Shown here piece by piece: positions 18,361 to 28,128 of a DNA stretch of 64,000 bases. The position numbers were made by a program, and so were the translations under genes. Positions within the stretch are counted from its first letter, which is position 1; every line of letters starts with the position of its first letter. Origin of the DNA: Halomonas sp. BDJS001 (GTDB taxonomy: Bacteria; Pseudomonadota; Gammaproteobacteria; Pseudomonadales; Halomonadaceae); contig NZ_CP110535.1 of NCBI RefSeq assembly GCF_026104355.1, forward strand, positions 3,100,001 to 3,164,000, written 5' to 3'. The notes under the pieces were generated by a model. It saw only the letters and a program-made list of their open reading frames with translations, did not search any database and had not been told where the DNA came from.

Positions 18361-18679
18361 TGATTTACCCATGGGCCAGTCCGCATCATTATATACTCTT
18401 CATATATTCTCGACTCTCTATAGTCTCCCCTCATCGCCTAGACATTTCTTTCTCCTTCTTCAGAATTTACACCAACAGTCGTGCAGTATTGCTGCTTCTT
18501 CGTCTTTTAGATTTTAACCTCAAGACATTTCTGTCTATATGGCCAGATAATCTATCAGTGGCCCATGCATTCAACGCATACCCCCATTCCGAGTCTTCGC
18601 TTTATGTCAGGATTAGAATGGCGTTAGGTTGTTATGCCATGAAATTCATGCATAGCAATAACGATAAAGGGAGAACGGT
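18361..18679 (+). other. 319-base intergenic region, tRNA cluster to BCCT gene
   Basis: No gene is supported here. The first part is T-rich without a clear terminator hairpin. Near the BCCT gene is a perfect palindrome CATGAAATTCATG (18638-18650), 30 bases before the start codon, a candidate operator. GGGAGA precedes the ATG at 18680. Confidence 0.5.
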
Positions 18680-20230
18680 ATGCCGATACCATCGCTGCGA
18701 CCGCTGGTCTTCTGGCCAACATTTCTGGTTCTATTTGCTGCAGTCATTGCCAGTTATATCAATTTAGACGCCTTTCTAGCCGTTGCGAGTGGGCTAAATT
18801 CAGCCATCCTGAATAATTTTTCATGGCTGTTCAGTATAGGTAGCCTCTACCTTCTCGTTATGGCGGTTATTGTTTACTTCTCTCCAATCGGCCATGTTCG
18901 CATTGGTGGCCCTGATGCAAAGCCGCTTTTATCACCTTTGCGCTGGTTCTCGATCACCCTTTGCACCACATTGGCTGTCGGCGTTCTGTTTTGGACCACC
19001 GCGGAACCGCTTTATCACTTCATGAGCCCGCCAAGTTCAAGTGGCTTAGAGGCGGGCTCCAGTGATGCCATGGTGTTTGCGATGTCGACCATGTTTTTAC
19101 ACTGGACGTTCACGCCTTACGCTATTTATGCCGTACCCGCACTAATATTTGCCCTGGCGTTTTACAATTTGCGCCTGCGTTTTTCTATTTCCAGCATGCT
19201 GGAACCTCTTTTCGGCTCAAGGATTAGACGCTTCGCAGGACTTATTGATGCAATTTCACTCTATGCCCTGGTAGCAGGCATGGCTTCTTCGCTGGGCACC
19301 GGCGCCTTAACGCTGGCGGGTGGTGTGGGTCAATATCTGGGGGGCGAAACCAGCCCGCTAAGGCTCGGTATCATTGTTGCCATTATTGTAACAACGTTCG
19401 TTCTTTCCGCCGCCAGCGGACTGCAAAAAGGCATTGCGCGATTCTCTTCTCTAAATGCAGTCCTGCTGCTTATTCTGGGCTTGTTCGCTTTCGTCGCGGG
19501 TCCCACCATTTTCCGCTTGGCTCTCGGGGTAGAGTCGTTCGGGGTGTTTATCGATAACTTTCTTACCAAGAGCCTGTTTACCGGCGCGGCGGGGGAAGAT
19601 CAGTGGCCTCAGTGGTGGTCTATATTCTATTGGGCCGTCTGGTTCTCCTGGGCACCTGTCGCCGCCCTGTTTCTCGGTAAGATATCCCGCGGCTACACCG
19701 TGCGTGAGTTTCTTCGCGTTAACCTGCTTTACCCCGCGCTGTTCGCCAGCGTCTGGATTCTGATCTTTTCTGGAACTGCGCTTTACTATCAGGCCCACAC
19801 TGGGGTCGATCTTTACGCCATCCTCAATGACCGCGGGGTGGAAAACGTGCTCTATGAGCTATTCCGGCAACTACCCTTTTCAGGGCTGTGGATACCGCTA
19901 CTGCTGTTCATTGCTTATATCTCTTATGTAACCGCCGCTGACTCCCAGACCGATGCCATCGGCAATCTCTGCACCCGTGGGCTGACAGCGGATTCAGACC
20001 TCAATGCAGGGATTGCCATGAAAGTCACCTGGGGGGTGATCGTGGGTATCGTCGCCTGGGTGATGGTGAGTTTCGTCGGCATTGATGGCGTCAAGATGCT
20101 GTCTAATCTGGGCGGACTTCCTGCACTTTTCATCGTACTGATGGCAACAGGTTCGCTTTGGGTCTGGCTAAAAAACCCTGAGCAACTTAATCGTGTTCCT
20201 ACACTCACCAGTAACAAGCGTGACTCATGA
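18680..20230 (+). CDS. BCCT-family transporter, divergent type
   Basis: A 516-residue, 12-helix betaine/carnitine/choline transporter family protein. Family signatures include FWTTAEPLYHF (helix 3, about 104-114), SSLGTGALTLAGGVG (about 203-217) and ISRGYTVREFL after helix 8. Three usual substrate/ion motifs are altered: the GMGIG stretch in helix 3 reads TTLAVG (96-101), the helix 4 HWG-x-H-x-W pattern reads HWTFTPY (141-147), and the helix 8 WAWW reads WAVW (318-321). The protein lacks the long charged tails of osmoregulated BetP. The stop overlaps the start of a hydrolase gene, suggesting uptake of a compound that is then hydrolysed. Substrate unknown. Confidence 0.88.
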   Translation: MPIPSLRPLVFWPTFLVLFAAVIASYINLDAFLAVASGLNSAILNNFSWLFSIGSLYLLVMAVIVYFSPIGHVRIGGPDAKPLLSPLRWFSITLCTTLAVGVLFWTTAEPLYHFMSPPSSSGLEAGSSDAMVFAMSTMFLHWTFTPYAIYAVPALIFALAFYNLRLRFSISSMLEPLFGSRIRRFAGLIDAISLYALVAGMASSLGTGALTLAGGVGQYLGGETSPLRLGIIVAIIVTTFVLSAASGLQKGIARFSSLNAVLLLILGLFAFVAGPTIFRLALGVESFGVFIDNFLTKSLFTGAAGEDQWPQWWSIFYWAVWFSWAPVAALFLGKISRGYTVREFLRVNLLYPALFASVWILIFSGTALYYQAHTGVDLYAILNDRGVENVLYELFRQLPFSGLWIPLLLFIAYISYVTAADSQTDAIGNLCTRGLTADSDLNAGIAMKVTWGVIVGIVAWVMVSFVGIDGVKMLSNLGGLPALFIVLMATGSLWVWLKNPEQLNRVPTLTSNKRDS

Positions 20231-22251
20231 ATATCAAGCAGGATTTTCCGCATCGCACCCACGAAATAGAGAATACTTGGATTCCACTGGCAGACGGCAC
20301 CCGCTTAGCTGCACGTATCTGGTTGCCCGTTGACGCCGAAGCACAACCGGTTCCAGCCATCCTGGAATATCTCCCATACCGAAAGCGAGATGGAACCGCG
20401 ATTCGCGATGAATTGACCCATCCCTACTTCGCGGGTCACGGCTATGCCTGCGTTCGAGTGGACATGCGCGGAAACGGCGAATCAGATGGTTTGATGGAAG
20501 ATGAGTACGCCCCTCAAGAGCAGGCAGACGCCCTTGAAGTCATCGAGTGGATTGCCAGCCAGCCTTGGTGCAACGGTCAGCTTGGCATGATGGGCATATC
20601 CTGGGGCGGTTTTAATAGCCTGCAAGTCGCCGCTTTGCGCCCCGCGCCGCTCAAGGCCATCATCACGCTCTGCTCAACCGATGACCGCTACGCCGATGAT
20701 ATTCACTACAAGGGCGGCAATATGCTGCTGGAGAATCTGGGCTGGGCGGCCACCATGCTGAGTTTTTCAGCGGCGGTACCAGACCCCGCATTAGTGGGCG
20801 CCAAATGGCGCGATATGTGGAAGGCTCGCCTCGACAATATGCCGCTGCTGGCTGAAACCTGGCTCACCCACCAGCATCGCGATGCGTATTGGAAGCATGG
20901 TTCTATCTGCGAGGAGTATGCCGACATTGAAGCGGCCGTTTACATGATAAGCGGCTGGGGCGACTCCTATATCAATACGATCCCTAGAATGATGGAGCAT
21001 CTTCAATGCCCGAAAAAAGCGCTGCTGGGCCCTTGGATGCACAAGTATCCGCACTTTGCACTGCCTGATCCGGCTATTGGCTTTCTGCAGGAAGCGCTGC
21101 GTTGGTGGGATTACTGGCTCAAAGGTATTGAAACAGGCGTCATGGACGAACCCGCCTGCACATTTTACCTTCAGGATGGCGTGGCTCCTGCGCCTAAGTA
21201 TCGGGTGCGGCCAGGGAAGTGGGTGCGCACCCATGGCTGGCCAGCCCCTAACGACGAGTGCGCATCCATCACGCTGACCTTGGGTGATCGCGGTCTCGCC
21301 CCCGCCACCCAGCTAAGCCAAGATCGCTTGATTGCATCGCCGCTTACTACGGGCGCACTGCAGGGGGAGTATATCCCGTTATGGTTTGGCGCCGACTTCC
21401 CGCCCGACCAGCGCCGTGACGATGCGCTGTCGCTAACATTTGACTCCGAACCGTATGCACATGGGCTCGACATTCTGGGGCAGCCTTGTGTTTCACTGAC
21501 GCTGGTTAGTCACGAGGCGTGCGGCCAACTGCACGCACGCCTATGCGACGTATCACCTAGCGGTGAAAGTGCTTTGATCACCTACGGCACGCTCAACCTG
21601 AACTTGCGCGACGACGCAGGCACAATTACTCCCCCCATTCCTGGTGAGGCCATGCAGGTAAGGCTTGCCATGGATCTGATTGGCTATCGGTTGCCCAAAG
21701 GGCACCGTTTACGGGTCGCACTCTCCAGCGCCAGCTTTCCACTGGTGTGGTCGCCTAAAAAACGCGCTGACCTGACCCTTAAGTCTGGGACGCCTAGCCT
21801 GGAGCTGCCGTTATCCAAAGCGCCCTATATTCCCATGCCTTTCGAGCCGCCAGAAAGTGCTCCGCCCTGCCGGGTGGACACCATACGCACTGGCCATCCC
21901 AAGCGCACAATCAGCGAAGATGTGGGCAGCGGCGAGGTAAGCGTCATCATTGAAGATGATATGGGGGACATCAACTTTCTTGATCACGGCTTACAGGTTG
22001 AACAGTACGCCAAGGAGACTTACACCAGTCATCCTGACGATGCCACCCGGACACGCGCCAATATCGAATGGGTGTACCGCGCTCGCCGTGAAGGCGAAAA
22101 AGATAGCTTTGCCGTTACCGTGGTCAGCCGCTACCACCTACACTGCGATGAAAGCATGTTTTACCTGAATGCCGAGCAGCACGCATATGAAGACGACAAA
22201 TTGGTGAGCGATAAAGCTTGGCAGCGAGAAATTCCCCGTACAGCCATCTAG
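20227..22251 (+). CDS. CocE/NonD-family (S15) alpha/beta hydrolase
   Basis: A 674-residue hydrolase of the X-Pro dipeptidyl-peptidase/cocaine esterase family. The N-terminal alpha/beta domain begins WIPLADGTRLAARIWLP, has DMRGNGESDG, and carries the nucleophile Ser125 in GISWGGF. The C-terminal jelly-roll domain (about 400-560) contains DILGQPCVSLTL and GHRLRVALSS. No signal peptide is seen, so it is cytoplasmic. Its ATG overlaps the BCCT stop (ATGA), implying coupled expression. An ester or amide brought in by the BCCT protein is the probable substrate (inference). CocE members cleave esters, glutaryl-7-ACA and dipeptides, so specificity cannot be read from sequence. Confidence 0.87.
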   Translation: MNIKQDFPHRTHEIENTWIPLADGTRLAARIWLPVDAEAQPVPAILEYLPYRKRDGTAIRDELTHPYFAGHGYACVRVDMRGNGESDGLMEDEYAPQEQADALEVIEWIASQPWCNGQLGMMGISWGGFNSLQVAALRPAPLKAIITLCSTDDRYADDIHYKGGNMLLENLGWAATMLSFSAAVPDPALVGAKWRDMWKARLDNMPLLAETWLTHQHRDAYWKHGSICEEYADIEAAVYMISGWGDSYINTIPRMMEHLQCPKKALLGPWMHKYPHFALPDPAIGFLQEALRWWDYWLKGIETGVMDEPACTFYLQDGVAPAPKYRVRPGKWVRTHGWPAPNDECASITLTLGDRGLAPATQLSQDRLIASPLTTGALQGEYIPLWFGADFPPDQRRDDALSLTFDSEPYAHGLDILGQPCVSLTLVSHEACGQLHARLCDVSPSGESALITYGTLNLNLRDDAGTITPPIPGEAMQVRLAMDLIGYRLPKGHRLRVALSSASFPLVWSPKKRADLTLKSGTPSLELPLSKAPYIPMPFEPPESAPPCRVDTIRTGHPKRTISEDVGSGEVSVIIEDDMGDINFLDHGLQVEQYAKETYTSHPDDATRTRANIEWVYRARREGEKDSFAVTVVSRYHLHCDESMFYLNAEQHAYEDDKLVSDKAWQREIPRTAI

Positions 22252-22334
22252 CCTCGGCTATCCAGCCGGGCGGCAGTCGCCGCTCGGCGGTGGTATGCTT
22301 GCAACCACTGACTCCCTATTGTAAGGCTTGCTCC

Positions 22335-23270
22335 ATGCGTGATGCTTTACCGCCGCTATCTTGCCTGCGCGCTTTTGAGGTTGCCGCACGATACTGTAGC
22401 TTCACGCAAGCCGGAAGCGAGCTAAACCTCTCGCAAAGCGCGATTAGCCGGCAAATCAAGCGCCTTGAGCATGACCTAGGGCGCCTCCTTTTTGAACGAC
22501 ATCACGAGGGACTGCGGCTCACCCCCACCGGGGAGCGCTACTTTCGCGTTGTGCAACGACTATTGCGCGATCTGGGCGATGAAACTGCGCGCCTCAGGCG
22601 GCGCGGAGATGACCGGCAATTAACCCTCGCTTCAAGCCCCACCATTGCCTCGATCTGGCTGGCCCGTCAGCTGCCCGCCTTCCAGCGCGCTTACCCCAAT
22701 ATCGAGATACGCATCCTAACGGTAGAAGACCCGCATCGCCTTGATCTGGCGGAGTTTGACCTGGGCATCTATTACCACGTTCCCCATGAAGTCGATCCCC
22801 CGGGGCTTTTAGCGAATGCCATTTTTGAATGTGAGAAGGTAGCGGCCGTTTGTAGTCCGATTTACCTGGAGCGTCACGGCAACACCATCAAGCCTGAACA
22901 ACTGCTCGTGGATCACACACTAATGGTTGTAGAAGACCACTACCATGACTGGCTTACCTGGGAGATCTGGTTCCAAGAACTTGGATTAGCGTGGCAGGCG
23001 CCGCTACATACGCTGCGCGCAAACAGCTTCCAACTACTGATGAATGCTACTCTGGCTGGGCAAGGAGTGACCTTAGGCTGGATGCGACTTTTAGATGCCG
23101 AACTGCAACAGGGGAACCTTGTTCAAGCACTGCCGCTCACCATACCCAGCCGGGGAAAGCTCTCGCTCTTTACGCCACAGCATCGACACCTGACAGAGCC
23201 CATGCGCGCCTTCCGCCATTGGGTATTGGATAAAGACGACTCCCAGATAGGTCAGCCGCTAAGTACTTAA
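22335..23270 (+). CDS. LysR-family regulator (GcvA-like)
   Basis: A 311-residue LysR protein. The N-terminal winged helix-turn-helix (PLSCLRAFEVAARYCSFTQA, SQSAISRQIKRLE) is followed by the substrate-binding domain (from about residue 92). Similar to the GcvA group. ATG at 22335 chosen; the frame remains open upstream into the hydrolase gene but the family starts here. Transcribed after the BCCT-hydrolase pair in the same direction with an 83-base gap, so it may regulate them, though LysR genes are more often divergent from their targets. Confidence 0.9.
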   Translation: MRDALPPLSCLRAFEVAARYCSFTQAGSELNLSQSAISRQIKRLEHDLGRLLFERHHEGLRLTPTGERYFRVVQRLLRDLGDETARLRRRGDDRQLTLASSPTIASIWLARQLPAFQRAYPNIEIRILTVEDPHRLDLAEFDLGIYYHVPHEVDPPGLLANAIFECEKVAAVCSPIYLERHGNTIKPEQLLVDHTLMVVEDHYHDWLTWEIWFQELGLAWQAPLHTLRANSFQLLMNATLAGQGVTLGWMRLLDAELQQGNLVQALPLTIPSRGKLSLFTPQHRHLTEPMRAFRHWVLDKDDSQIGQPLST

Positions 23271-23274
23271 ACGA

Positions 23275-24134
23275 CTATTGATAACGCCCTGGCCGCTTCG
23301 CTACTTCTTCCAGCGCCCACCCTTGTGTACGCAGCTCGCCTTCCAGTACAGCCTCAAGCGGTGGTGTCAGGTCTGGGAAGAAGTTAAGTCCTGTGCGCGC
23401 TTCAATTTCATCGATGGTCACTAAGTAGTCATCTAACGGCTCATTGCCGCGCACGTCTTGCGGCATGATGAAGGCCAGCGCGAGAGGCCCTTCGCTATGC
23501 GGCACCACGATGATTTTATAAAACGCTTCCGGCACTTCAACCAGCCCAACGCGATTAAAGACGTTATCCATAAAGTGTTCTGGAAAAATGGGGCCGGTAA
23601 TCACTTGCAAACGGTCAAAACGCGGCGCGAAGTGATCCATGACCGCTTCTTCCAAGCGCTGCCAGAGCTGTCGGTTCAGGTTGGGCCGCTGGGGGGTCAT
23701 ATTACTCATTAGGAAGGTATCGACCTGGGCACTTCGACCATGCACGGCGGCAATCGCATAATTGGGCGCCATATGCCCTCGATCATAGCCACTACCGGCG
23801 TAGCTATCGGTGCCTATCGGCCATAGCGTGCGCCAATCGGCTTGAAAATTTGGCCTTGGGCCAATGCTCGAGTCGTCTACTGCTTCAACCTGATAGCTTA
23901 CCCATAGCGGATTGACCCGCACATCGGACCAGCCCACCAAGTAGCCATCATTGCGCAATACCCGGTGCATCGTGGTAGGGCGAAACTCCTCCCAAGTGGG
24001 CACCCCCATCCAGGTGTAAGCATCTTTATGCTGGCGCTCCTGAAACTCCCATAGTCCTGTGCCAACCACCAAAAAAGCACGGCAATGCCCAGGCGTCGCC
24101 CCTGCCGACGCCAGCTCAAAAGCGATGTTCCCAA
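23275..24134 (-). pseudogene. DNA/RNA non-specific endonuclease, frameshifted in its N-terminal anchor (likely sequencing error)
   Basis: Secreted or membrane-anchored beta-beta-alpha-metal nuclease. The catalytic motif DRGHMAPN is intact (histidine general base, asparagine Mg2+ ligand) in the downstream frame (23275-24072). The upstream frame from TTG 24134, preceded by AAGGGGAC, gives SWRRQGRRLGIAVLF, a classic signal-anchor start. The two join if a run of six T on the coding strand (24071-24076) had seven, producing RRLGIAVLFLVVGTGLWEFQ and a 286-residue protein. Total length is 3n+2. The short version starting at 24072 would lack an export signal. Confidence 0.8.
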
Positions 24135-24224
24135 CAGACTGTCCCCTTGTTAAATGCTTACATTAGCGTTTTTTCATTTTTACTGCGTTCGTGAACGCTT
24201 TGCGTGTAACCAAATAATAAAGGG

Positions 24225-24500
24225 CTACCAACCCAAAGAGAACATGGTTTCAAGATCGTGGCGGGAGTGAACCTGCATGGCATTCAGGGTTTCGGTATCG
24301 CTGATGCCTTCTACAGCGTTCAGGCGCTCCGTCACCAATTCGGCCAAGCTTTCAAAATCACGGGTGCGAGCAATGGCTACTAAGTCGTAGCGGCCACAGG
24401 TGGAGTAAACTTCGCTAATGCCCTCTACATCGGCCAGGCGCTCGGCCACAGCCTTAACCTGTCCTTTATCGGTATTGATTAAAATGACTGCGTTTTGCAT
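24225..24500 (-). CDS. Lrp/AsnC-type ligand-binding regulator, single-domain (RAM)
   Basis: A 91-residue protein consisting only of the Lrp/AsnC C-terminal effector-binding (RAM) domain: AVILINTDKGQVKAVAERLA, EVYSTCGRYDLVAIARTRD, SDTETLNAM. No DNA-binding helix-turn-helix is present, so it may act as a stand-alone amino-acid sensing or oligomer partner of a full-length Lrp. ATG at 24500 with AGAGG upstream. Three AT-rich repeats lie directly upstream. Confidence 0.85.
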   Translation of the reverse strand: MQNAVILINTDKGQVKAVAERLADVEGISEVYSTCGRYDLVAIARTRDFESLAELVTERLNAVEGISDTETLNAMQVHSRHDLETMFSLGW

Positions 24501-24820
24501 GGCGCGCCTCTTTAGAGAAATATAGGTTAGAGAAAATAGTCAAAAGTTGAGAGAAAATGGTCATAAAAGTAGTGTCAAAGCTGGGCAGAGTATAGCAGCG
24601 ACGAGGAAGCGAGCGCAGCACTCGGCGACAGCGTGACCAATTGTCGCTATACCTGCACCAGTATTCGCACAACCTTTGTACATCCGCTAGCATGTAGTGA
24701 AGTATAGGATTGAAAGATGCAGCCAAAAGCTCCGGCTTATATGATGATGCGGAGCATAAAGAGGTGGAGAACCACCCGATAACGTGACCAAACGTCAGAC
24801 CGTGACGATAAGGAGTAATC
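24501..24820. other. 320-base divergent intergenic region, RAM protein to HiPIP
   Basis: No gene is supported. On the Lrp side there are three imperfect direct repeats of TTAGAGAAAATA (about 24512, 24527 and 24547). On the HiPIP side an AAGGAG ribosome site precedes ATG 24821. The region must hold promoters for both genes but no convincing -35/-10 pair could be fixed. Confidence 0.4.
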
Positions 24821-25135
24821 ATGGCTAATAAAAGCCGTCGTGACTTTATGCGCAACAGCATGCTGGGCCTTGCGGCCCTGCCACTGGGAGCGGGCATTCT
24901 TTCTAAAAATGCTTTCGCCCAAGAGCTGCCACGCCTTGATCCTTCCTCAAGCAATGCCCAAGCGCTGAACTACGTGGAAGACGCCAGTGAAGCCAGCGAT
25001 CACCCTGCGTATGAAGAGGGCGAACGCTGCGATAACTGCATGTTCTACAAAGCAGAAAACGAGGGCTGCCAGCTATTTCCGGAGAATAGCGTAGCGCCTG
25101 CTGGCTGGTGCCAATCCTGGACCGCCCAAGCTTAA
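24821..25135 (+). CDS. High-potential iron-sulfur protein (HiPIP), Tat-exported
   Basis: A 104-residue periplasmic electron carrier with one [4Fe-4S] cluster. A twin-arginine signal (KSRRDFMRNSMLGLAALPLG, cleaved near FAQ-EL at about residue 34) exports it folded. Four cluster cysteines have the HiPIP pattern C-x2-C-x9-C-x13-C within ERCDNCMFY and GWCQSW. HiPIPs donate electrons to terminal oxidases or photosynthetic reaction centres. No partner oxidase gene is nearby. Followed by a terminator, so monocistronic. Confidence 0.94.
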   Translation: MANKSRRDFMRNSMLGLAALPLGAGILSKNAFAQELPRLDPSSSNAQALNYVEDASEASDHPAYEEGERCDNCMFYKAENEGCQLFPENSVAPAGWCQSWTAQA

Positions 25136-25166
25136 GCATCTAACACTTGATCGCTGATAAATACCT

Positions 25167-25191
25167 CTACCCCGCCTTTTGAGCGGGGTAG
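25167..25191 (+). terminator. Terminator of the HiPIP gene
   Basis: Stem CTACCCCGC/GCGGGGTAG with a 7-base loop, followed by CTTTGTT, 32 bases after the HiPIP stop. Confidence 0.75.
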
Positions 25192-25214
25192 CTTTGTTGA
25201 AGACACGCTAGCGG

Positions 25215-26779
25215 CTAAGAGGTCGGGCTTTCATCCTCTACCGGCCAGTGAAAACGTCGCGTTACCCGCCCCTCTTGCAAAGAGACGAGATGAACGGGAA
25301 AGCCCCATAGCTGCTGTAGGTGGCGAATAACGGGATAGACACTGCGCCCCAAAGGGCGCCGACTATCCTGGACATGATGAAGGGTCAAAGAGCGATCTCC
25401 GCGAATAGCCGCTTCGACCACTTGAATATTGGGTTCGCGGACGGAGAGTGCGTACTGGGTGGCAAGTGCCTCACGCACCTGCCGGTAGCCCTGCTCGTTA
25501 TGAATCGCTGCGACCTCAAGCGTCTCTACCTGATCATCATCCACGACCAAAAACAGCTTATGGTCGCGCATCACCTTCGGTGATAGAAACTGCTGGATAA
25601 ACGACTCATCCTTGAAGTTGCGCATGGCAAACTCCAGCGTTTCCCGCCACGGAGTGCCTGCAATATCAGGAAACCACTCACGATCCTCATCGGTGGGCGC
25701 TTCACAGATCCGCTTAATATCCATAAAGATCGCGAAGCCTAGGGCATAGGGGTTAATCCCGCTGAAGTGAGGGTTGTCAAACGCGGGCTGGTTAATCACT
25801 GCGGCATGCGACTGTAAAAACTCCAGCATCAATCCTTCATCGACATTGCCGTCGTCGTAGAGTCGGTTCATCAGCGTGTAGTGCCAAAAGCACGCCCACC
25901 CCTCATTCATTACCTGGGTTTGCCGCTGAGGATAAAAATACTGCGCCAGCTTGCGGACAATACGCACGATTTCACGCTGCCATGGCGCCAACAGCGGCGC
26001 ATTTTCTCGATAAAATAGAGTAGATTCTCCTGGGGCTCCGGCGGGTATTGACCGCCGCTATGCAACCCGAGCGGATCATCTTCTGCATGCAGGCTGCCAG
26101 GTAGCGGTGCTTCCCCAGTGGATGTCTCCGGAATAGTACGCCAGAGCATATTAACCTGGGTCTGCAGATAGGCTTCGCGCTCCTCCTGACGCTTCGCTTC
26201 CTCTTCGGCGGAGATCGGCGATGGGCGCTTGTAACGGTCGACTCCGTAGTTTTGCAGCGCATGGCAAGCATCCAGTAACTGCTCAACGGCCTGCACCCCG
26301 TGGCGCTCTTCACACTTGGCGATATATTTACGCGCAAACACCAGGTAATCAACGATTGACGAGGCGTCGGTCCAGGCGCGGAACAGGTAGTTGCCCTTAA
26401 AGAAAGAGTTGTGGCCGTAGCAGGCGTGGGCCATCACCAACACCTGCATCATCAGCGTATTCTCTTCCATTAAATAAGCGATGCAGGGGTCGGAATTGAT
26501 CACCAGCTCATAGGCCAAGCCCATTTGGCCGCGCTTGTACGCCTGCTCAACGGCCAGAAACTGCTTGCCGAATGACCAGTGGTGGTAACCCACCGGCATA
26601 CCGACACTGGCGTAGGCGTCCATCATCTGCTCGGTGGTAATGACTTCTATCTGGTTGGGATAGGTATCCAGCCGATACTCATCGGCGAGCCTTGCCAGCT
26701 CCGCATCAAAACGCTCCAGTACGCTGAAGTTCCAATCGGAGCCGGTAGCAATCGGCTTACGCTTGCGGGTCGCACTCAT
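25215..26779 (-). pseudogene. SpoVR-family protein (YcgB), frameshifted (likely sequencing error)
   Basis: SpoVR/YcgB family, conserved with PrkA (YeaG) and YeaH. The N-terminal part is in one frame (26779 to about 26000) and the C-terminal part with the family hallmark YFYPQRQTQVMNEGWACFWH is in another (about 25991 to 25215). The joint is at a run of four A on the coding strand (26002-26005). With five A the reading becomes FIEKNAPLLAPWQREIVRIV, exactly the family sequence, giving 521 residues. Last gene of the prkA-yeaH-spoVR operon. The biochemical function is unknown; it is induced in starvation in relatives. Confidence 0.9.
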
Positions 26780-26800
26780 AGCCCACTCCTCTACACACGG

Positions 26801-28090
26801 TCAAGACGACTGGCTTAAGCGGCGCTTAAACAACTCACGAAAGACCGGATAAATATCGCCCGCCTCCACAATCTGGCGCATGGCAAAGCGTTCGGGGAAC
26901 TCTTTCACCACGCTCTCATACTCATGCCACAGTGACTGATGGTCATGGGGCGTGATCTCAACGTAGGCGTAGTACTGCAGCTGCGGCATAAGCTGTTTGA
27001 CCAGCAGGTCGCGGCAGATATTGGAGTCATCGTCCCAGTTGTCGCCATCGGAGGCCTGGGCCACATAGAGATTCCATTGGCCAACGGGATAGCGCTTTTC
27101 AATAATCTTATTCACCAGATTCAGCGCACTGGAAACAATCGTACCGCCGGTTTCCCGGGAGTAGAAAAACTCCTCTTCACTGACTTCCCGGGCAGCCGTA
27201 TGGTGGCGCACAAACACCAGCTCGACTTTCTCGTAGTGCTTCTCCAAGAATAGATAGAGCAGCAGGAAAAACCGCTTGGCGATGTCCTTGTGGTTCTGGG
27301 TCATCGAGCCGGAGACATCCATAACACAAAACATCACCGCTTGATTGGAGGGCTGTGGCTGGGCGCTTAGCTGGTGGTAACGCAGGTCGTAGGTGTCAAT
27401 AAACGGCACCCCGGCAATGCGCTTTTCCAGGCGCTCAATTTCGGCTTTCAGCTCGACAATGCGAGCTGGATTACGCAGTACCGGGTCTTTACGCTCTTCG
27501 GCCTCCAAGGCATCAATCGCTTCTCTTAGCGCCCGCTTAATCGGCGCGCGCATAGCAATACGCCGGGCATAGGCTTCGCGCATCGAACGGGTAATGCTAA
27601 TCCGCGACGGCACGCCGTCCCGGGAGAGCCCTGCCCGCACCATTTTGACCTCTTCCAGCGACTTCAGCGGCTTGCGCTGTAGATGGGGCAGCTCCAGGCC
27701 ATCAAACACAAACTCCAAGAACTCCTCGCGACTAAGGGTAAAAGCGAACTCATCGACGCCTTCGCCCTGATTAGAGGCGCCGCCCTCACCGGTGCCACTG
27801 CCGCCTCCCTGGCCACTCGGGCGGCGGATTTTGTCACCGGCGACAAACTCTTTATTACCGGGGGAAACGATATTCCGCGCCCCGCCCGGCCCGTGCTGGA
27901 AGACCGGCTCGGAGATATCCTTCGCTGGAATGGAGACTTTCTCCCCGCGCTCCATATCGGTAATGGAGCGGCGGTTAACGGCCTCTTCAACCGAACGCTT
28001 GATATGCTTACGGTAGCGCTCCAAAAAGCGCTGACGATTTACCGCGCTTTTATGTTTCGCGTTCGGTCTTCGATCAATAAAGTAGGTCAT
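26801..28090 (-). CDS. yeaH: YeaH/YhbH-family protein (DUF444)
   Basis: A 429-residue DUF444 protein. The N-terminal part ([18 protein letters not shown]) is charged, a glycine-rich linker lies at about 85-110, and the C-terminal half carries a von Willebrand A-like metal site ([16 protein letters not shown], about 250-265) typical of the family. It usually works with the PrkA kinase. AAGGAGGTCGT precedes the ATG. Located between prkA and spoVR on the same strand. Confidence 0.93.
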   Translation of the reverse strand: MTYFIDRRPNAKHKSAVNRQRFLERYRKHIKRSVEEAVNRRSITDMERGEKVSIPAKDISEPVFQHGPGGARNIVSPGNKEFVAGDKIRRPSGQGGGSGTGEGGASNQGEGVDEFAFTLSREEFLEFVFDGLELPHLQRKPLKSLEEVKMVRAGLSRDGVPSRISITRSMREAYARRIAMRAPIKRALREAIDALEAEERKDPVLRNPARIVELKAEIERLEKRIAGVPFIDTYDLRYHQLSAQPQPSNQAVMFCVMDVSGSMTQNHKDIAKRFFLLLYLFLEKHYEKVELVFVRHHTAAREVSEEEFFYSRETGGTIVSSALNLVNKIIEKRYPVGQWNLYVAQASDGDNWDDDSNICRDLLVKQLMPQLQYYAYVEITPHDHQSLWHEYESVVKEFPERFAMRQIVEAGDIYPVFRELFKRRLSQSS

Positions 28091-28128
28091 ACGACCTCCT
28101 TAAACGCCCATCTTAAGCACGCCACTCC

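Noticed and set aside
18013..18517. Open frames running through the tRNA-Leu copies
   Set aside because: They arise from the repeated tRNA sequence and carry the translated anticodon region; there is no ribosome site.
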